Origin: Pycnopodia helianthoides
Taxonomy: Eukaryota; Echinodermata; Asteroidea; Forcipulatida; Asteriidae
Length of the DNA stretch: 64,000 bases
Direction of reading: 5' to 3'
NCBI GenBank assembly: GCA_032158295.1
Contig: CM063244.1
Location: 25,890,930 to 25,954,929, forward strand
Position numbers and translations under genes: made by a program. Shown in pieces: positions 1-14,000 of this stretch. How positions within the stretch are numbered: position 1 is the first letter of the stretch; each line of letters opens with the position of its first letter. Below the pieces are notes generated by a model that saw nothing but the letters and a program-made list of their open reading frames with translations, was not told the DNA's origin and ran no database searches.

Positions 1-1933
1 ATCAAGACTTTGATGAAACGTGAAAACAAATGAAACTTTCACATGTGACTCTCATTGTATCTTTCTTTTATAAGTTTGTCTAAAAATCAGCATTGCGGTG
101 ACAGTAACCAATATATGACCCTACCTTTCAGCTCCCTACATTGAAAGTTAAAATCAAAGTTGGTGTTTGTTTAAAAAAAAATCTAAACAATGAAAGAAAG
201 AATCTGTGATTTTTATTTTTCCTCAGTCACCTTGAGCAAAAACAGTATCCTTTAGTTTTAGACGACATTCCCGGGACCGAATGAAGGCGTTCTATTTCTA
301 TCAATAGAGCACCTGTCTCCACACTCCAGGCACGCCGAAGGCTTATTCCTCATTCCAATTTGCAATTCACCTCGGAAAAAAACCTCTGCCCTCGACCGTG
401 TTGGTTTTGCCGAGGTGCTTGTTTGTCTTCCACAGGCATTTTTGGGGGCAGTTGTTCCAAGTCGATGTAATTGTCGGTCTGTCATGACTTTATCTTGCAT
501 CGATGGCCTCAACAATTCATTCAGTAAAGAGTGGGGGATTCGAAACGTCTCAGGCGATGACCTATTTGTATTCCCCAGACGAGCTTAAAGGTATTATGTA
601 GGAGTGGTAGAGCCAACAGAATAGTCGCAGACGGTGTTCATGTTTTGTGTGATCAACCCATATACATGAAATAACAAACCTGTGCAAATTTAGGCTTAAT
701 CCGTTGTGTGAGTTGGGAGAAAATAGTGGGGAAAAAACATGAACATTTTTTAGCATGTAAACATCAATTTGTCCCTTATTTTTTGTTTGATACATGAACC
801 CGAAATCCATGGTATAACACCTCTGATTGAAAATTGTTGTCTTAATTCTACCTTTAGCGAGAGAGAGACAAACAGGCTGCATTTGTTGTGTTACGAAGCG
901 AGCAACGTCAGATAAACGAGTAGCTTGTTGTTTTGAATACATTCAAATTATTGACGGGTCAAGAAACAGTGTTTTTTTTTTTTTCTTTTGAACCGGCATT
1001 ATCACATCATCAATCGGAAAATCTTTAGCTTATTGCAAAGCTTCCCCAACAAAACAAACGCTATAATGAATCTCAATACTAAACCTCATGGGAAGTTGAC
1101 TTGATTTGGAAAGAGTACGAAGTAAACTAATGAAGTGATTGTGTAAACTATGCGCATAATTTAACAGTTCAAACCGATACATGTGGCACTATAGTACACT
1201 TGTCATTAAGTAGGCCGTATTTTTATACACGGAACAAAATGCACGGAGGGTGCATATTTTTTTAATGCTGGATTGGTTATGGTCAAGTCAGTGTACATTA
1301 TTAGTTGCAACAACAGCGCTCGTGGAGAACGGATAAATACTAACACTTCTGCATTCCATATCCAACGAGGCTTAAGACCGAGTTGGACATGGGACGCAGA
1401 CACGCTATATTTTTCTGATAACACTTAATTTGCTTTTAAAAAAATGCAGAAGACAACCATTTTTTCCATGTCTCTGTGTACTAGAACCTTGCGCTGCCAG
1501 CACCCCAGCAATGGCGGCGCGGCGTGCAGCACTTGCACGCATGGATTGGTTCTTTAGTAAAATCTGATTTAGCACATATATTAGTTCATACATTTGTCAG
1601 TCTCGTTTTAATCAGAATGCATTGTTATAATTATGAAAATGGTTGCCGGGCAGTGCTACTTTCATTATGGGTATTGCAAAATCTGGTTAAATACAAAAAA
1701 AATGATGGAGTAATGGGAGACTTTCGGTGACTTAAGGTGGCAGCAGACTTGTACGCATACTCAGAACTACCTTAACATCGGAAAAGAACCTTGTATATCT
1801 GCTGCCAACCTAGTGGCCTAAAAGTCTCCAATTAGAACAGATAATGGGTCTGGCACAATGCACACAAGGACTTCCAGCCTATCATGTCAATTTGACCTTT
1901 AACATTTCAACCTTTGACCTATAATCTGATCAG
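1..1933. other. Non-coding sequence upstream of the first recognisable kinase exon
   Basis: I see no kinase exon here on either strand: no catalytic-loop or DFG-type coding segment before the acceptor at 1931-1933. By gene structure it is probably an intron of the CDK gene, because the next exon starts in mid-domain with two bases of a split glycine codon. The short ORFs are unrelated to any family I know. Confidence 0.6.
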
Positions 1934-2054
1934 GGTTGGCCAGAGCAAAGTCCGTCCCCAGCAAGACGTTTTCCAACGAGGTCGTCACTCTTTGGTATCG
2001 ACCACCGGATGTTCTCTTGGGCAGTACAGAGTATTCAACCTCCATCGATATGTG
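1934..2054 (+). CDS. CDK16/17/18: CDK exon: activation segment and P+1 loop
   Basis: Acceptor cag at 1931-1933 and donor gtgagt at 2055-2060. Two bases complete a glycine codon (the G of DFG by position), then 39 codons follow through [10 protein letters not shown] to SIDM, and two bases of a tryptophan codon remain. The reading frame is open and matches the PCTAIRE activation segment almost residue for residue. Confidence 0.92.
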
Positions 2055-5000
2055 GTGAGTCTTTCAAACCTCCATCGCTGAGGTCAAACAATGGAAACAT
2101 GCGCACAGCTTCTGAGTCTTCATTGACCTGATTGAGGGCGCTTTTTCAGGGCTTGTGATGTCATATGCAAGGGTCTTTTGATAAAGCTGGTATGTTATTA
2201 ATGTTCTTTAGAGATGCATGACGTATGTTGCCTCAGACATCTTGGTAATTGGCATTGTTACATCATTCTGAGCATGCCACCTTGCTGAGGAATTTGACCT
2301 GTGTTGCAGTGGAAACCCCCCCCCTCCCCTCCCTTCCCCTCCCGCAACCTCCCACCATGACTGACCACCATTCTTTTAAACCGCATTATGGACACTAGGA
2401 AACCCAAAAAGCACCGATAAAAAGCAATCTTGTATATTCCAGGGCATTTTATGGAAGGCAAGAGAGGTACTACACTAGTCGTTTGAAAGTCATTACATTT
2501 TGCATCATATAACCACCTATAATAAAGAATTGTATTTTTAAAAAAAGCAGTCAAACAGGTTTTGAGATATGCCTGCGTTTTCTTTACATGTATATCAAAA
2601 ACGTCAGTGCAATTTCTGAAAAACTGCAAGATTTGATGTTTTCCCTCCGTCGAGCTGTGTACAGATTGTGCCTGCCTGAAGTCCAGTCTCTGTGGCTCTT
2701 TCGTAAACATGTGACGTCCAGGCGTGTGATTCCTCCGGATTTTTCATGTTTTTCTCAAAAAAACCTCCTCGAGCCTTCAAAACTTTTCCTTGAAAGAAGT
2801 AGAGCAATCACCAAAGTGAGAAAGAAATAGCCCACGCTGTGTCCGAACCTGTCGCTTTGCATTTCCGGTAATGCACAAGAGTCTGTCAACCTCTTGAGTT
2901 GGAACACCTGAGAGGTTTCGTGGTCAAGAATAAAAGGGGAGCCAGACCCCGCAAGCCATTTTTCCGGAGTTTTCACGTTATTTTGTCCAATCTCAGGCCC
3001 TGGATGTCGCGGGTTTACACGGCCCATCCTACCCTCGATTGTCGTCGTCGCCCGCCCCCCCCCCCCCCCCGCATTACCCCGTGGGTTACATCCCCCAGGA
3101 TCCCATCAGTAATCAATACACATGTAGCTCTCCACTCCACCTCAGACTCCCCCTAAGTTGTTGTAATGAGTCAATGTGTGAGAGTGGCTGCGGTTACACG
3201 GGAAACTCCCTCAGGGCCCGGGGGATGTTGTTCAATTTTTTTTTCTCTCTTCCCTCTCTTCCTGACGGGAATGGACTAAATTAGTCACTGAAAACTCAAC
3301 AATCAGTTTGGCTGGATAATGGAAAAAATCAAGGTCAAGGCTTAAAAATCTTCTTTTTTGGGGGGTATGGAATTTATGGAGAAACAGTTATTGATCTTGG
3401 GATGTTTTTCCCTGTGAATAAATTTATCGTAAAACTCTTAAATGCAGTGAGTTTGAGTATTCTCTGCAAGAGGCTAAGATGTCTCGGGAAATTTAGTGAT
3501 GAGAACGAAGATCACTATGCTGTCGCTTCCCAGGTTGTATCGTAAACTTTGGTGTGATCCCTGGTTACACGGCAGGTACAGGTTGTATGGCTTCTGACTG
3601 GCGCCCCCTGAACATAGATATTGACAAAATGGGGAGACCGCCAAATATGAGTAGATCTAGCTCAGTTGGTAGAGCGCCGGTATGTTAATCTTGAGGTCGC
3701 AGTCTCAAGTCCCACTCTAGTCAAGAACCCAGATAGTTTAAGAGCTGCCAGTATTTCCTTTTTCTTGATATCAAAGGAACGAAATGCGTGACCTTTTTTT
3801 CACGGTGCAGTTACCTTGAGAGAGAGAAAAAGGTTTGTCTTAATGCAAAAAAATTAAATTGTTAAAGGCCTGACGTTTTGACCCTAGCAGAGTCTTTCTT
3901 GAAGGCTAAAAAGAAAACCCTTCGAGAAAGACTCTGCTAGGGTCGAACGTCTGGGCCATTAACTTTGTTATGCATTTATACCACAGATCCTTTTGGTTGA
4001 TAAGTAGTTTGCAATAGCTAATTTTTATTTTCTCCTGTTTTATTTGAGGGAGTTGGCTGCATCTTCTATGAGATGTGTCGGGACGACCTCTCTTCCCCGG
4101 CTCGACAGTCGAAGACGAGCTCCACCTCATCTGGAAGGTCCTGGGCACGCCCACCGAGGAGACGTGGCCCGACATCACATCCAACGAAGAGTTTCTGTCG
4201 TATAACTTCCACCAGTACCGTCGGGAGCCCATCGTCAATCACGCCCCGCGGCTGGACGCAGACGGACAGAGTTTATTAAGTAAACTATTACAGGTGAGCG
4301 CTTCATTTACTCTTTGTATTTATGTCTTTTGGTTAAATAATAGTGGCTTCTTATATATAGCGCTCATATCCGTCACTCAGTGACGCTCAAGACGCTTCAA
4401 CATTCAGTATTTTCCTGGAAGGTATTGTGGAGCTACGTTTTGAAGTATTAGACATGTTCCTTTACATAGCACCATGTAATGGTTTACAAGGTGCTGTGGC
4501 GCAATATGCTGCCAATTAAACCAGGAACACGGGGGCGAACCCCTTCTCTTTTCAATAAGTGCACTGGCGTAGTATCGTGTCCACCATATCTCAAAATGGC
4601 TTATGGAAATGGGCCCTGGTGGTTAAGATATTGGGGGGGGTTCAAATCCCGGTCATGACACTTGTGTCCTTGAGCAAGATGCCTTGCTGTAATTGCTTCT
4701 CTTCACCCAGGGGTATAACGAGGGTAGAGGTAATTGAAAAAAGTCTCAGAGCGCCACCGGCATTCTGCGGCTGTATACTCCCCCAAGGAGCTGAGAAAAA
4801 TAACAAGAATGATTGGTCCAATGACCAGGGAACTAATGTAAAGAACTAGTTGTTAGTATTATTATACTGTAATGGCCAGATTCTGAGGGTCGTTGGCCGA
4901 GGGTGTTTGTGCTGGTAACCTCTCCCCCTCAAATATTCATTCCGTTTAGTTGTTGTATTTTGTAGCTGATTGTCTCTTGGCTGGGTTTTTAAATTATGTT

Positions 5001-8000
5001 TCTAGTGCCTGTATTTATAGGTTGGAGTTTTTTGTCTATAGTTTTTACTTGTTTTTCTTGTAACTTGTTTTGGGGCTTACTTTTTTACTGCATTTTTTTT
5101 TGCTTTTGATTTTTATCTGTGAAATACCTTGAGGCCCTCGCAAAAGATGCTCTGCAAATATTTTACTATTATTATTACTATTATTCTTGTTATTTGTTCC
5201 CACAGTACCAAGGCAAGAATAGGATATCTGGCCACAATGCCATGAGACATCCATTCTTCAATTGCTTCGGCCCTCGAATCACACAGCTCAGAGACGGTAA
5301 GACCACAACAAATCTCTGAAAGCCTTGAAAGAGATCTCTTTAAACAAATCTTTTTAAAGGCAGTGGATACTTTTGGTTATTACTCAAGAAATACATTACC
5401 ATCAAAACTTAATTGGTAAGGAGCACCTGAGAGCTGCTGATAGTATAAAACATTGTGAGAAAGGACTCCCTCTGAAGTAATGTAGTTTCTGAGAAAGAGG
5501 TAATTTCTCACTAAAATAGAATCTGAGAAGGCTTCAGGCATGAAGCTTTTCTCTGGCATTTGAAAGCACACAGTTCTATGCAACAAGGGTGTTTTTTCTT
5601 TCATTATTTTCCTGCAACTTTGATGACCAATGGAGCCCAAAAGTGTGTTATTGTATGCATATGTTGGGATACACCAAGTGAGAATCTAGTCTTTGACAAT
5701 TACCAAAAGTATATCCTGCCTTTAATCTCCCCCCCCACACCCCCATTTGGGACTTTTTTTTAGCTCATCTGTCCAATCTGTAATTGACGAGAATCCGTAA
5801 TCAAATTTTTATAAAAGCTCTGAAACCTCAAAATATAACCACAAAGGTAAGACACTATTCAATAAAAGCTAGTTTAGCTCAGCTACATGTAGATAAGATT
5901 GGTATTCCTTACCCTGTGATAAGCAATTGTTGTTGGGCGTGCTGGCACCAGTCCTTCTTAATCCTTCACTTTGGCAATTGGAGTTGAAGGAATTTGTGAT
6001 TTATCGTGGCCTTTTTTTCTTCCGCTTGTCTTTTATCAGAGGAGTCAATCTTTGAACTTGAGCAGTGTAGCTTGGAGAAAGACCCTGGCATTAGGTCTTC
6101 AGCCGTACCAGTGCAAGGTAAGTACCTAACTGATACCCAGATCTACCCAAGTGGTACCCTACAGAAACCCCATCTGCTGCCAGGTTGTACCCAGTTGGTA
6201 CCCGGTTGTAATTCATCTGGTACCAAGTTTGTAACCAACAACTGGCAGTTACCAATCTAGCAACCCATAAAACAGGGTACCAAAATGGTACCCGGCTCAG
6301 CCTAGTCAAAAACCCAGCCAATACTCGCTGTCGCCCAAAGATACCCATGTGGTACCCACGGGTGTACCCAGACAGTCACCCAACTGACAGACCATGCCAC
6401 CTTGTTTACAGAAAGAGTGACCTTGTGCGTTCCATGTCATTTCCTGGCAGCAAGATACTACACTGGTCGATCATTTGAGAAAAATGTTACATTTTGAATC
6501 ATAACTACCACATGGAATCACGAATTGGGAGAAAATAACAGCTTTAAAAACAAGAGCTGAACAAGTTTTTTGAGATGTAGCCCTTTTCTTCATATCAAGA
6601 ATTGATAACAAAAATAACAATTTGAAGACTCCATAAAATGTAAGATTTCATGTTTTTCCGCCACTGAGCTCTGTACAAATGGTGCCTGCAGGAAGTCCAG
6701 GCTCTGTGGCTCTTTTTGTATACAAGTCACATGGTCCTACTGATACCCAATCAAAACTGACTTGAAATATTTTCAAAAATCAAAATCCTATAAACTCCCC
6801 TTGCTCTTTGTTGTTTAAATTGTGTTCATATTTCTTTATAGACGAACAACTTTTTAAATATTTGAACAATAATTACAAATAGCATACCCGTTCTTGCAGT
6901 GTGCATACATGTTTGAGCATGCGCATTTATTTTTCCTCCCCCTCTTTTAGCGCATTTTATTTGCTTGTGACATAGAAATATCATTTTGCCTTTTGTAAAA
7001 AAAAATCCTGAAATGACGACAAAAGGGTCGGCGTCGGAACAGCCGTTCATGCTATTCATTTCCATCCTTCATGTTTACTTTGAAAGTTGTGGGAGACACT
7101 TAAACTGTCCTACTGTCGGCGTGTTTCTGGAGATAACCAACTCATACCTCGCTATGCCACAATAGTGGCATTTGAGGCACATACCAGTGGCATTTTGAGG
7201 CACACTTTAACTGTCTTACTATCGGCGTATTTCTGGAGGCAACCAACCCCATACCTCGCTATGCCACAAGAGTGGCGATTTGAGGCACACACATGATGAT
7301 GTCGAGAGTAGAACCATTGCTTAACTCTTTCATACTTGAGCGGGGCGCGTAGAGTGGATCGGCCACAGGCCTAATTAAAACGTGCTGGATTTGAGCACAT
7401 TTTAATGAACCAATTCCAGGGGTTATGAGTGCGCAAGGCATGCTGGACAAAATGGCCGGCGAGATTGATCACCTCTGGGAACGAGGTTGCTTATGCATTG
7501 ACGTCATCCCGCGCCATCTTCTCGATGATGCAACAACTGGAAAACGCCCATTACGTGCAAAGTGCACAGGGTGGGCCAGTGAGCAACCTTCTTTTGACCT
7601 TAGCCGAGGGCGCCCTACTCAAATGACATCAGTGCTTTAGGTCTAATCAATTTTTTCCGGTTCACATGTCGTAATCACTTCTTGAAGAAAATAGTGGCTC
7701 TAGTGGTCTAGTGGTAAGACATCTGCTCTAGCAATGCAAGGTCGTTGGTTCGGATCCCACCCGAGCGATTTGCCTGTGGATTTTTTTTTTACACAGAGCT
7801 CGGGAAAGTACCTCGCGAATATAGTCTTTATACACTTAGGGCTGTTGAGGGTAAAACCAATTCTGGTAAAACAGGAACTGGTTTTATCTCAGAACGTTGA
7901 CTACGTTGAATATTATTCATATGTACATCCTTGCAGGGGGCCATCGGTAGAGTCCAAAGCAATAGAAACTTGGCACAGCTCGTAATGTTGGCCACGCACA

Positions 8001-11000
8001 GCTCTCAGCCAATGATAGGTCTTCCTTCGACCTCGGTGAGGGCGCCGTTTGAGCCTGTGACATCATACGCAAGGGGTCTGCGATAAAAAGCGACCGACTT
8101 TTAATCTCAGAACGTTGGACGTATCGTTGAATATTTCGGGGAGGAAATAAGTGTACAATCCTGGAGAAGGGGAGGACAAAACAGTACGGTAGAATTCTAC
8201 CTTTAGGAAGGAACTATAAATAAATAGTAAACTTGCGGGTACAACCATGTGTAAATCTCTTTTGTGAGAGTGTTGGCTCTGAATTCCACCTGCCAGTTAT
8301 TTTGGGTTCAATAGATGAAAGCTAGCAGTGTTACCACGCTTTTGATAAACTGATTATTCTGTTATGCCTTGCTTACCCCTCCTCCTTTTTTGGCTGTGCT
8401 GTTATTAAGAAGTTTATTTGCATGTTTAGCAGTCAAGCACGCACAATATGTTATGAGCGCTGCTGCAGTGGTTGAAGGACGGTGGAACATTGATTTTAGG
8501 GACTAATCCTCATGTCTGTTCTTGAAACTTTCAAGAAATAGATCCTAGTTTAAGAAAAATAAAATAAAATGCAGTCGGGCTTCACGTTCTATCTACCTGG
8601 AATTTTTCGTTGGAATTTTGTGTTTTATAGATGCTTTAGAATTATTCTTAATTGATGCACATTTCCTTAATGTTAAGTGCACTTTGAGTAGGAGTTTTTT
8701 TCTCATGGGACTTGATGTTTGTGCAAATTATGCAAAGAATACTCAATTACAATAAAAGTATTGAAATCAGTCGTATCCCCTTAAGGTCATCCCTCTGCTG
8801 CCGCTTCGCAGGTTGTATTGTAAACTTGGGTGTGATCCCTGGCTATATGGCAGTTACAGGTTGAATGGCTTCTGACTGGCACCCCAAAACACAGATATTG
8901 ACAAAATTGGGGGGGGGGAGAGGCCAGCATTAGGGCTAGATAGCTCAGTTGGCAGAAGTGGCAGGTTCAAATCCCGCTCAAGTCAATTCGACTTTGTTGA
9001 ACCCCGAAATTAGATGGTCAGTGAGGTTGGGGGTACATTACCCAATGCCAAAGATTGCTGGTATTGCTTAGAGTAGTCCGGATGTCAGGCCACAAACAAT
9101 GGACTGGATTTTTTTTTGGGGGGGCGGGATTTAGGATAGTAGGAGAGTAATGGATTAATCAAGTCTGTTGAAGTGTATTTGAAAAATTAAAATACAAATG
9201 GACCTTTGTACAGCGCTGTCATCTGCCAATTTTGACACTCATTGCACATGAACATCATTACCTCCGTCATTGGGTCATCCATTGCATTCCTTAAGCAGTC
9301 TCAGCTCCCTGGGGAGTAAATAGAACGACAGGTAATGGAGTTGTACTTTGGATGATACCAGCTTGGAATTTGGCACTCAGTCAGAGTATGTCATGAGAAA
9401 GATGTCTGGCTCTAAACACATCACAGATTTGTCTTAAGGAAGAAATATATATATAGGTAGTATAACAAGCAATGGCAGCCATTTTGAAAATTGTAAACAT
9501 TCCTTGTCATTATTTTGTTTATTACTTTTTTTTATGAGATATCGCCTAACTCACAAGGCAGAACGGCCACTTCAAAGTGAGGGCTACACTTAACTGATTT
9601 GGGCTGTTGACCCAAATAAAACTGACACCAGGGGCCACCTACTCCTGGGGCTGAAACAGGGTTACCCCCTTCACAGTCCGTAAGGATGTAGGCATGGGCT
9701 GGCTGGTAGAGCAGAATGCACTACCTTCCCAACTTTGTACGAAGCAGTTATGGTTAAGAGCCTTGCTCAAGGGCACAAGTGTCATGACCGGGATTCCAAC
9801 CCACACTGTGCTGCTGACAACATAAGCACTTGGGTCCGGTGAACTAGACCACACGGCCACAACACAACACTCAAAAATTCAAATCTGCGATGGCCCTTTA
9901 GCCAAGTATCTTTCTCGTGACACACTCTGACTGTGTTCCAAGTTCCATGTGTAGACCCCGGGCCCGGGTGCAGGGCTGGAGGGTCCTAAGAGAAAAGGAT
10001 GATGAAACCAGTTCTGGTGAATCACTTGTAATGTACGCTTTCTTACCAACAGTCATCCACAATGTGGCTGGCTGGGCGGGAAAGCATCTACATCCAGACT
10101 GGCTGTACTGCTTGGGGGGGGGGGGGGGGGGTGTCTGAGTTCGGCTATTGAAAAACGGGGGTGAAGGTAGGGGTTGCTGCTGTTCAAATTTTAGGGGGTG
10201 TAACAAAAACACTACTTAATTTAGCTAGCCGGGCCAGCCCCTACACATGCTTGTATCATATCACCTCATCAAAGGCACAATTCCCCTGAATAAATCCCCT
10301 ATGTGCTTCGCAAGTTTAAGCCTGTGTTGCCAAGTGAGTAGCGCATCAAGCTAAAAAACAACCACAAGCACCACCTCTGCCAATAGGTTTTGGACAATCG
10401 GCAAAATTGACTGACGAGACTGACTGGCAAGCTTTGTAACAAACGAATGTTACGACATGTAGAGGGTTCTGGGCGGTTGAAATCTATTTTAAACACTTTA
10501 CTTTTTAGTTGTTCAGTTTTTTGTGTGTGAATCTACCATCCCACACAGATGTGGTTTTTTAATTTGGGCATGGCATTCTTGAAGCTTTTGTTCTGTCTTC
10601 GTACAACTAAAAACAAACCTTTGTTGGAGTGGTGTTTTATTTTGGCTGTTCTTTTTTGAAAGCTATGCATGACGTTGAAAAGTTAAATGCCCACAAAAAA
10701 TCTCATTTGCAACAGTGTGAAGCTGGAAAAAACTAATTCTGACTGATATTAAGAAATGTTTATTGGAATAGACAGTGCAAGTCTCACACGTGTTCAAACA
10801 TCTGGGACCAAATGGGTCCCAACTGTATTGAGTTTTACGTGTGTGCAATTCTGTTTCTTTAGTTTGAAACAAAATTGTCATTTCTATTCGTTTGCTTTGT
10901 ATTTGAAGGTACGGTCAAAGATTGGTTAAATACTCCAAAAATGAATGACCATAAAAAACTTGTTTGGTGAGAAGCACTGCAGCTGTTGATGGTATATACT

Positions 11001-14000
11001 TCGAAGTAATATTGATTAGAACAGTTTTTCGCACAAGATCATTTGAATCTGAGAAACGATTCATGCATGAATTGTTCTGAGGGTTGGTGTCCGTTCACGA
11101 TTGCTGCGGCCAGAAAGCGGTTGGTACCCGCTGTCACCTGGATGGATTTGACATTCTTGTGAAAAGAGACTGTGAAAGTTCTTTGCAGTTTTCTCAGCAA
11201 GTAGACACTGTATTCAGCTGGAACTTTCACTGGTTTCTTTTACAGTATCTTTCTTAATGATTTTTTTCCTATAAATCAGCACTACGTTGACAAAAAACAG
11301 TCTATGACCCCCCCCCCCCCCACTTTCAAAGCCGACTTAAAATGCACTTTCTGGACAAAGATCTAAACAAATAGACAAAATAAATTGCCAAACTCAAAGG
11401 TAATCTGCAGAATAATCTGGGAAATAATGTGTTGGTGTACACCATCCCTGCCGGCAGGGTCTTTGCATTCGGTATTTACAATGAAATTATTCACCGAAAT
11501 TGCCGTTCATCGAAGGCAAATCTTATCAGAGTTTTCCTTCGTTCCGCCCTTCACCGAAACCTTTCTCGTCTCCTCGTCAGCAATTGGTTTTTTTTTGTTC
11601 CCGCCATCCTCGGCCAATTTCATTTCCTCGCCCGTCCGCACTCGGAGATGAACATCCGAGATAAAGAGATTAGACATCTCTAAATTGCATCAGAGGGCGG
11701 AGAATGGGATTAGCGTCCACGTTCGCTACCCCCCGAGCTGAGGATAAGTGTGATTCACCGGGCAGATTAAGGCAGCACAGAGCCGGTTAAAAACACTCTG
11801 TAGCTCGTGTAATTGAGTAATATATTCTGGACATTTGTGGCTCAGCCTCGAGCGCGGACGCAAGGCATTGATACTAGTCTTGTAGGACAAGCGCCTCACT
11901 TCGGTGACGTTTGTTTTTTAAATCGATTGACTCGGATTAGTGAGAAGGTAGAGGTGTTTTGGGTTTTTGTTTTGGCGCTCGAGGTCAGTACGCACTCGAC
12001 CCTGAGGTTGTTTTGTGCAGGAGAGAAAAACAGTCTGGGTTAAGAGTTCAACATCTTCATGTTCATTGATAGGGTGAATTTTTAAAGTGTTTTTTGTTGT
12101 TGTCTGACTGTGATTGGTTCGAACTTACAGCTCTGGCTGTGATTGGTCAGGTGTATGCTAGGATTGTCTTTGATTGGTCAAACTGTCGTATTGCCACCTT
12201 GTGCAAGATGGAGGTGCTGTGGTGGGTTACCTCCAAACAGCCGTTCCAGCCTGCTCTTGTATGATTGGGCAAGTGGATGGTTATCTTGACTGTGATTGGT
12301 CAAGTCTGTGAAGTCTGATTCGATTGATGGAATGTCTGATTGGGTTGGTTGTGATTGGTTAAAATATTCTTCAGTCACTGTGATTGGTCAAATGACAACC
12401 AATGAGTGTCGAATGAACGAAAATATCTTTATTTTGGTTTTGACCAATGTGATAAGTATACATATTATTCCGACTCTCCGACTGTTTAGGTGGGATTCAA
12501 ACCCACGACCCCCTAATTTAGAGCAGATGTCTCAATCACTAGACCACTGACCTGTCTGTAGAACCCCGTTTAAACAATTTACGTTTAACCGCTTTACGTT
12601 TAACCAAAAGGCACAGCTAGTAGTAGTAGCTAAGTAGTTTCTGCATTACTAGTGTCATTCTTGATTTACCCATGCATTGGGGTGTGAACTTTGTGACTTC
12701 AATGCTGTTTCAAATGTTTAAGCCGCACACTTAAGCCGCAAGCTTAAGCCACACAAGCCATTCGTTGCCACAGCCACAGCCACGATTGTGAAAAGTCCTC
12801 CTGTTGCAAGGGTGAAACTGTTGGAACAGCAGACATTATTATTTTAAAAACTATGTGTTTACCCGTGCCAAATGATGTCTAAAAAATGTCTCCTGTCATT
12901 GAAAAGCACGAAATTGACAGAAACTAGGGTCAGTTACACTCCTTTAACCCTCCTACTGTCAGTGACTCTTGGCAACATTTTCCAGTGAGTTGACCAACCA
13001 TTTGAAACCATTCGACTGCCAAGGTTGTGTACAGTGGCACAACTGTGCACAGAACTAACTGTGTACTGTGTACATGCATTCCCTCATGGTATCATATTTC
13101 AGGCTGGCATAGTTGATCTATCATTCAAAACCACTTGAATGGTATTGAATGGTCAGACAGCAAGAGGTTTAAAGCAGAAGTCCAGCAAAACAAAAAGGCG
13201 ATAGTGAATTAGTTAAAGTAGAACCCCCCCCCCCTGCTGGTTTTTTATTTTGAACACAAAAAGCCCTTGTTTGTTTGTTTGTTTATAGTTCGTGTGTTGT
13301 TGTGCATGAGAGTTTTTGTTGATATCCACACGTGTTTAACCGTTTCCCTGTGGACGTTTGATAATGAGATCTAACACACCGTGTCAGACTTCGTTGAGTC
13401 CACACCACCCCCCCCCCCCCCGCATCCCAACCGCTGCATGTTGAATGTGTTGATGCATCGTGACAGTTGAATATTACATTTTCACTTTTGTCATTAACTT
13501 TTTTCTCATAATACTGTTGTTTTTCTTTCTCTCTTTTAACTGTCTTAATCGTTTCCTTATTTTCTTCCGTCACCCACCCCCCCCTTCAAATCTCATCGTG
13601 TTTCATTGTCTTTGTATCTACCCCCTGTCCGTCTGAATCAATTCCCATGGTTGTACATACACGTTTGTTTTGTTATTGTCTGCTTTTTTTTTTTTTTTTA
13701 TATCTTTCTGTTTTGTCTTTCTGTGTTGTACTTTCCCTATTGTCTAATCGGTGTCTCTCTTTTACCCAATACCATCATCATCACCATCTTTCCTTCATCC
13801 CACCATCCCATCCAACCACCCCATCCCACCATCCATCCAACATCCCCTCCCACCATCCCCTCCAAAAATCCCCTCCCACCATCCCCTCCAACAATCCCCT
13901 CCCACAATCCCCTCAACAATCCCCTCCTACCATCCCTCCCCACCATTACCTCCACCAATCCCCTCCAACTCCCGTACCAACCTTCCCCTTCTAAACAATC

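Larger units (their letters stand above)
2055..4048 (+). other. CDK intron with three dispersed repeats
   Basis: It holds a ~300-bp dispersed repeat at 2430-2725, a G-poor pyrimidine stretch with a C-run near 3053-3070, a tRNA-like SINE at 3520-3745 and a near-perfect palindrome at 3862-3966. The polypyrimidine tract before 4049 is good. Confidence 0.7.
4294..5205 (+). other. CDK intron with two dispersed repeats
   Basis: Contains the family F repeat at 4340-4560, a SINE-like element at 4595-4860 and an (att)n microsatellite around 5161-5190, just upstream of the acceptor. Confidence 0.7.

Noticed and set aside
4049..4293. CDK as a processed or decaying pseudogene
   Set aside because: Introns are present, splice sites and all other exons are intact, and residues are strongly conserved; isolated single-base losses fit sequence error better.
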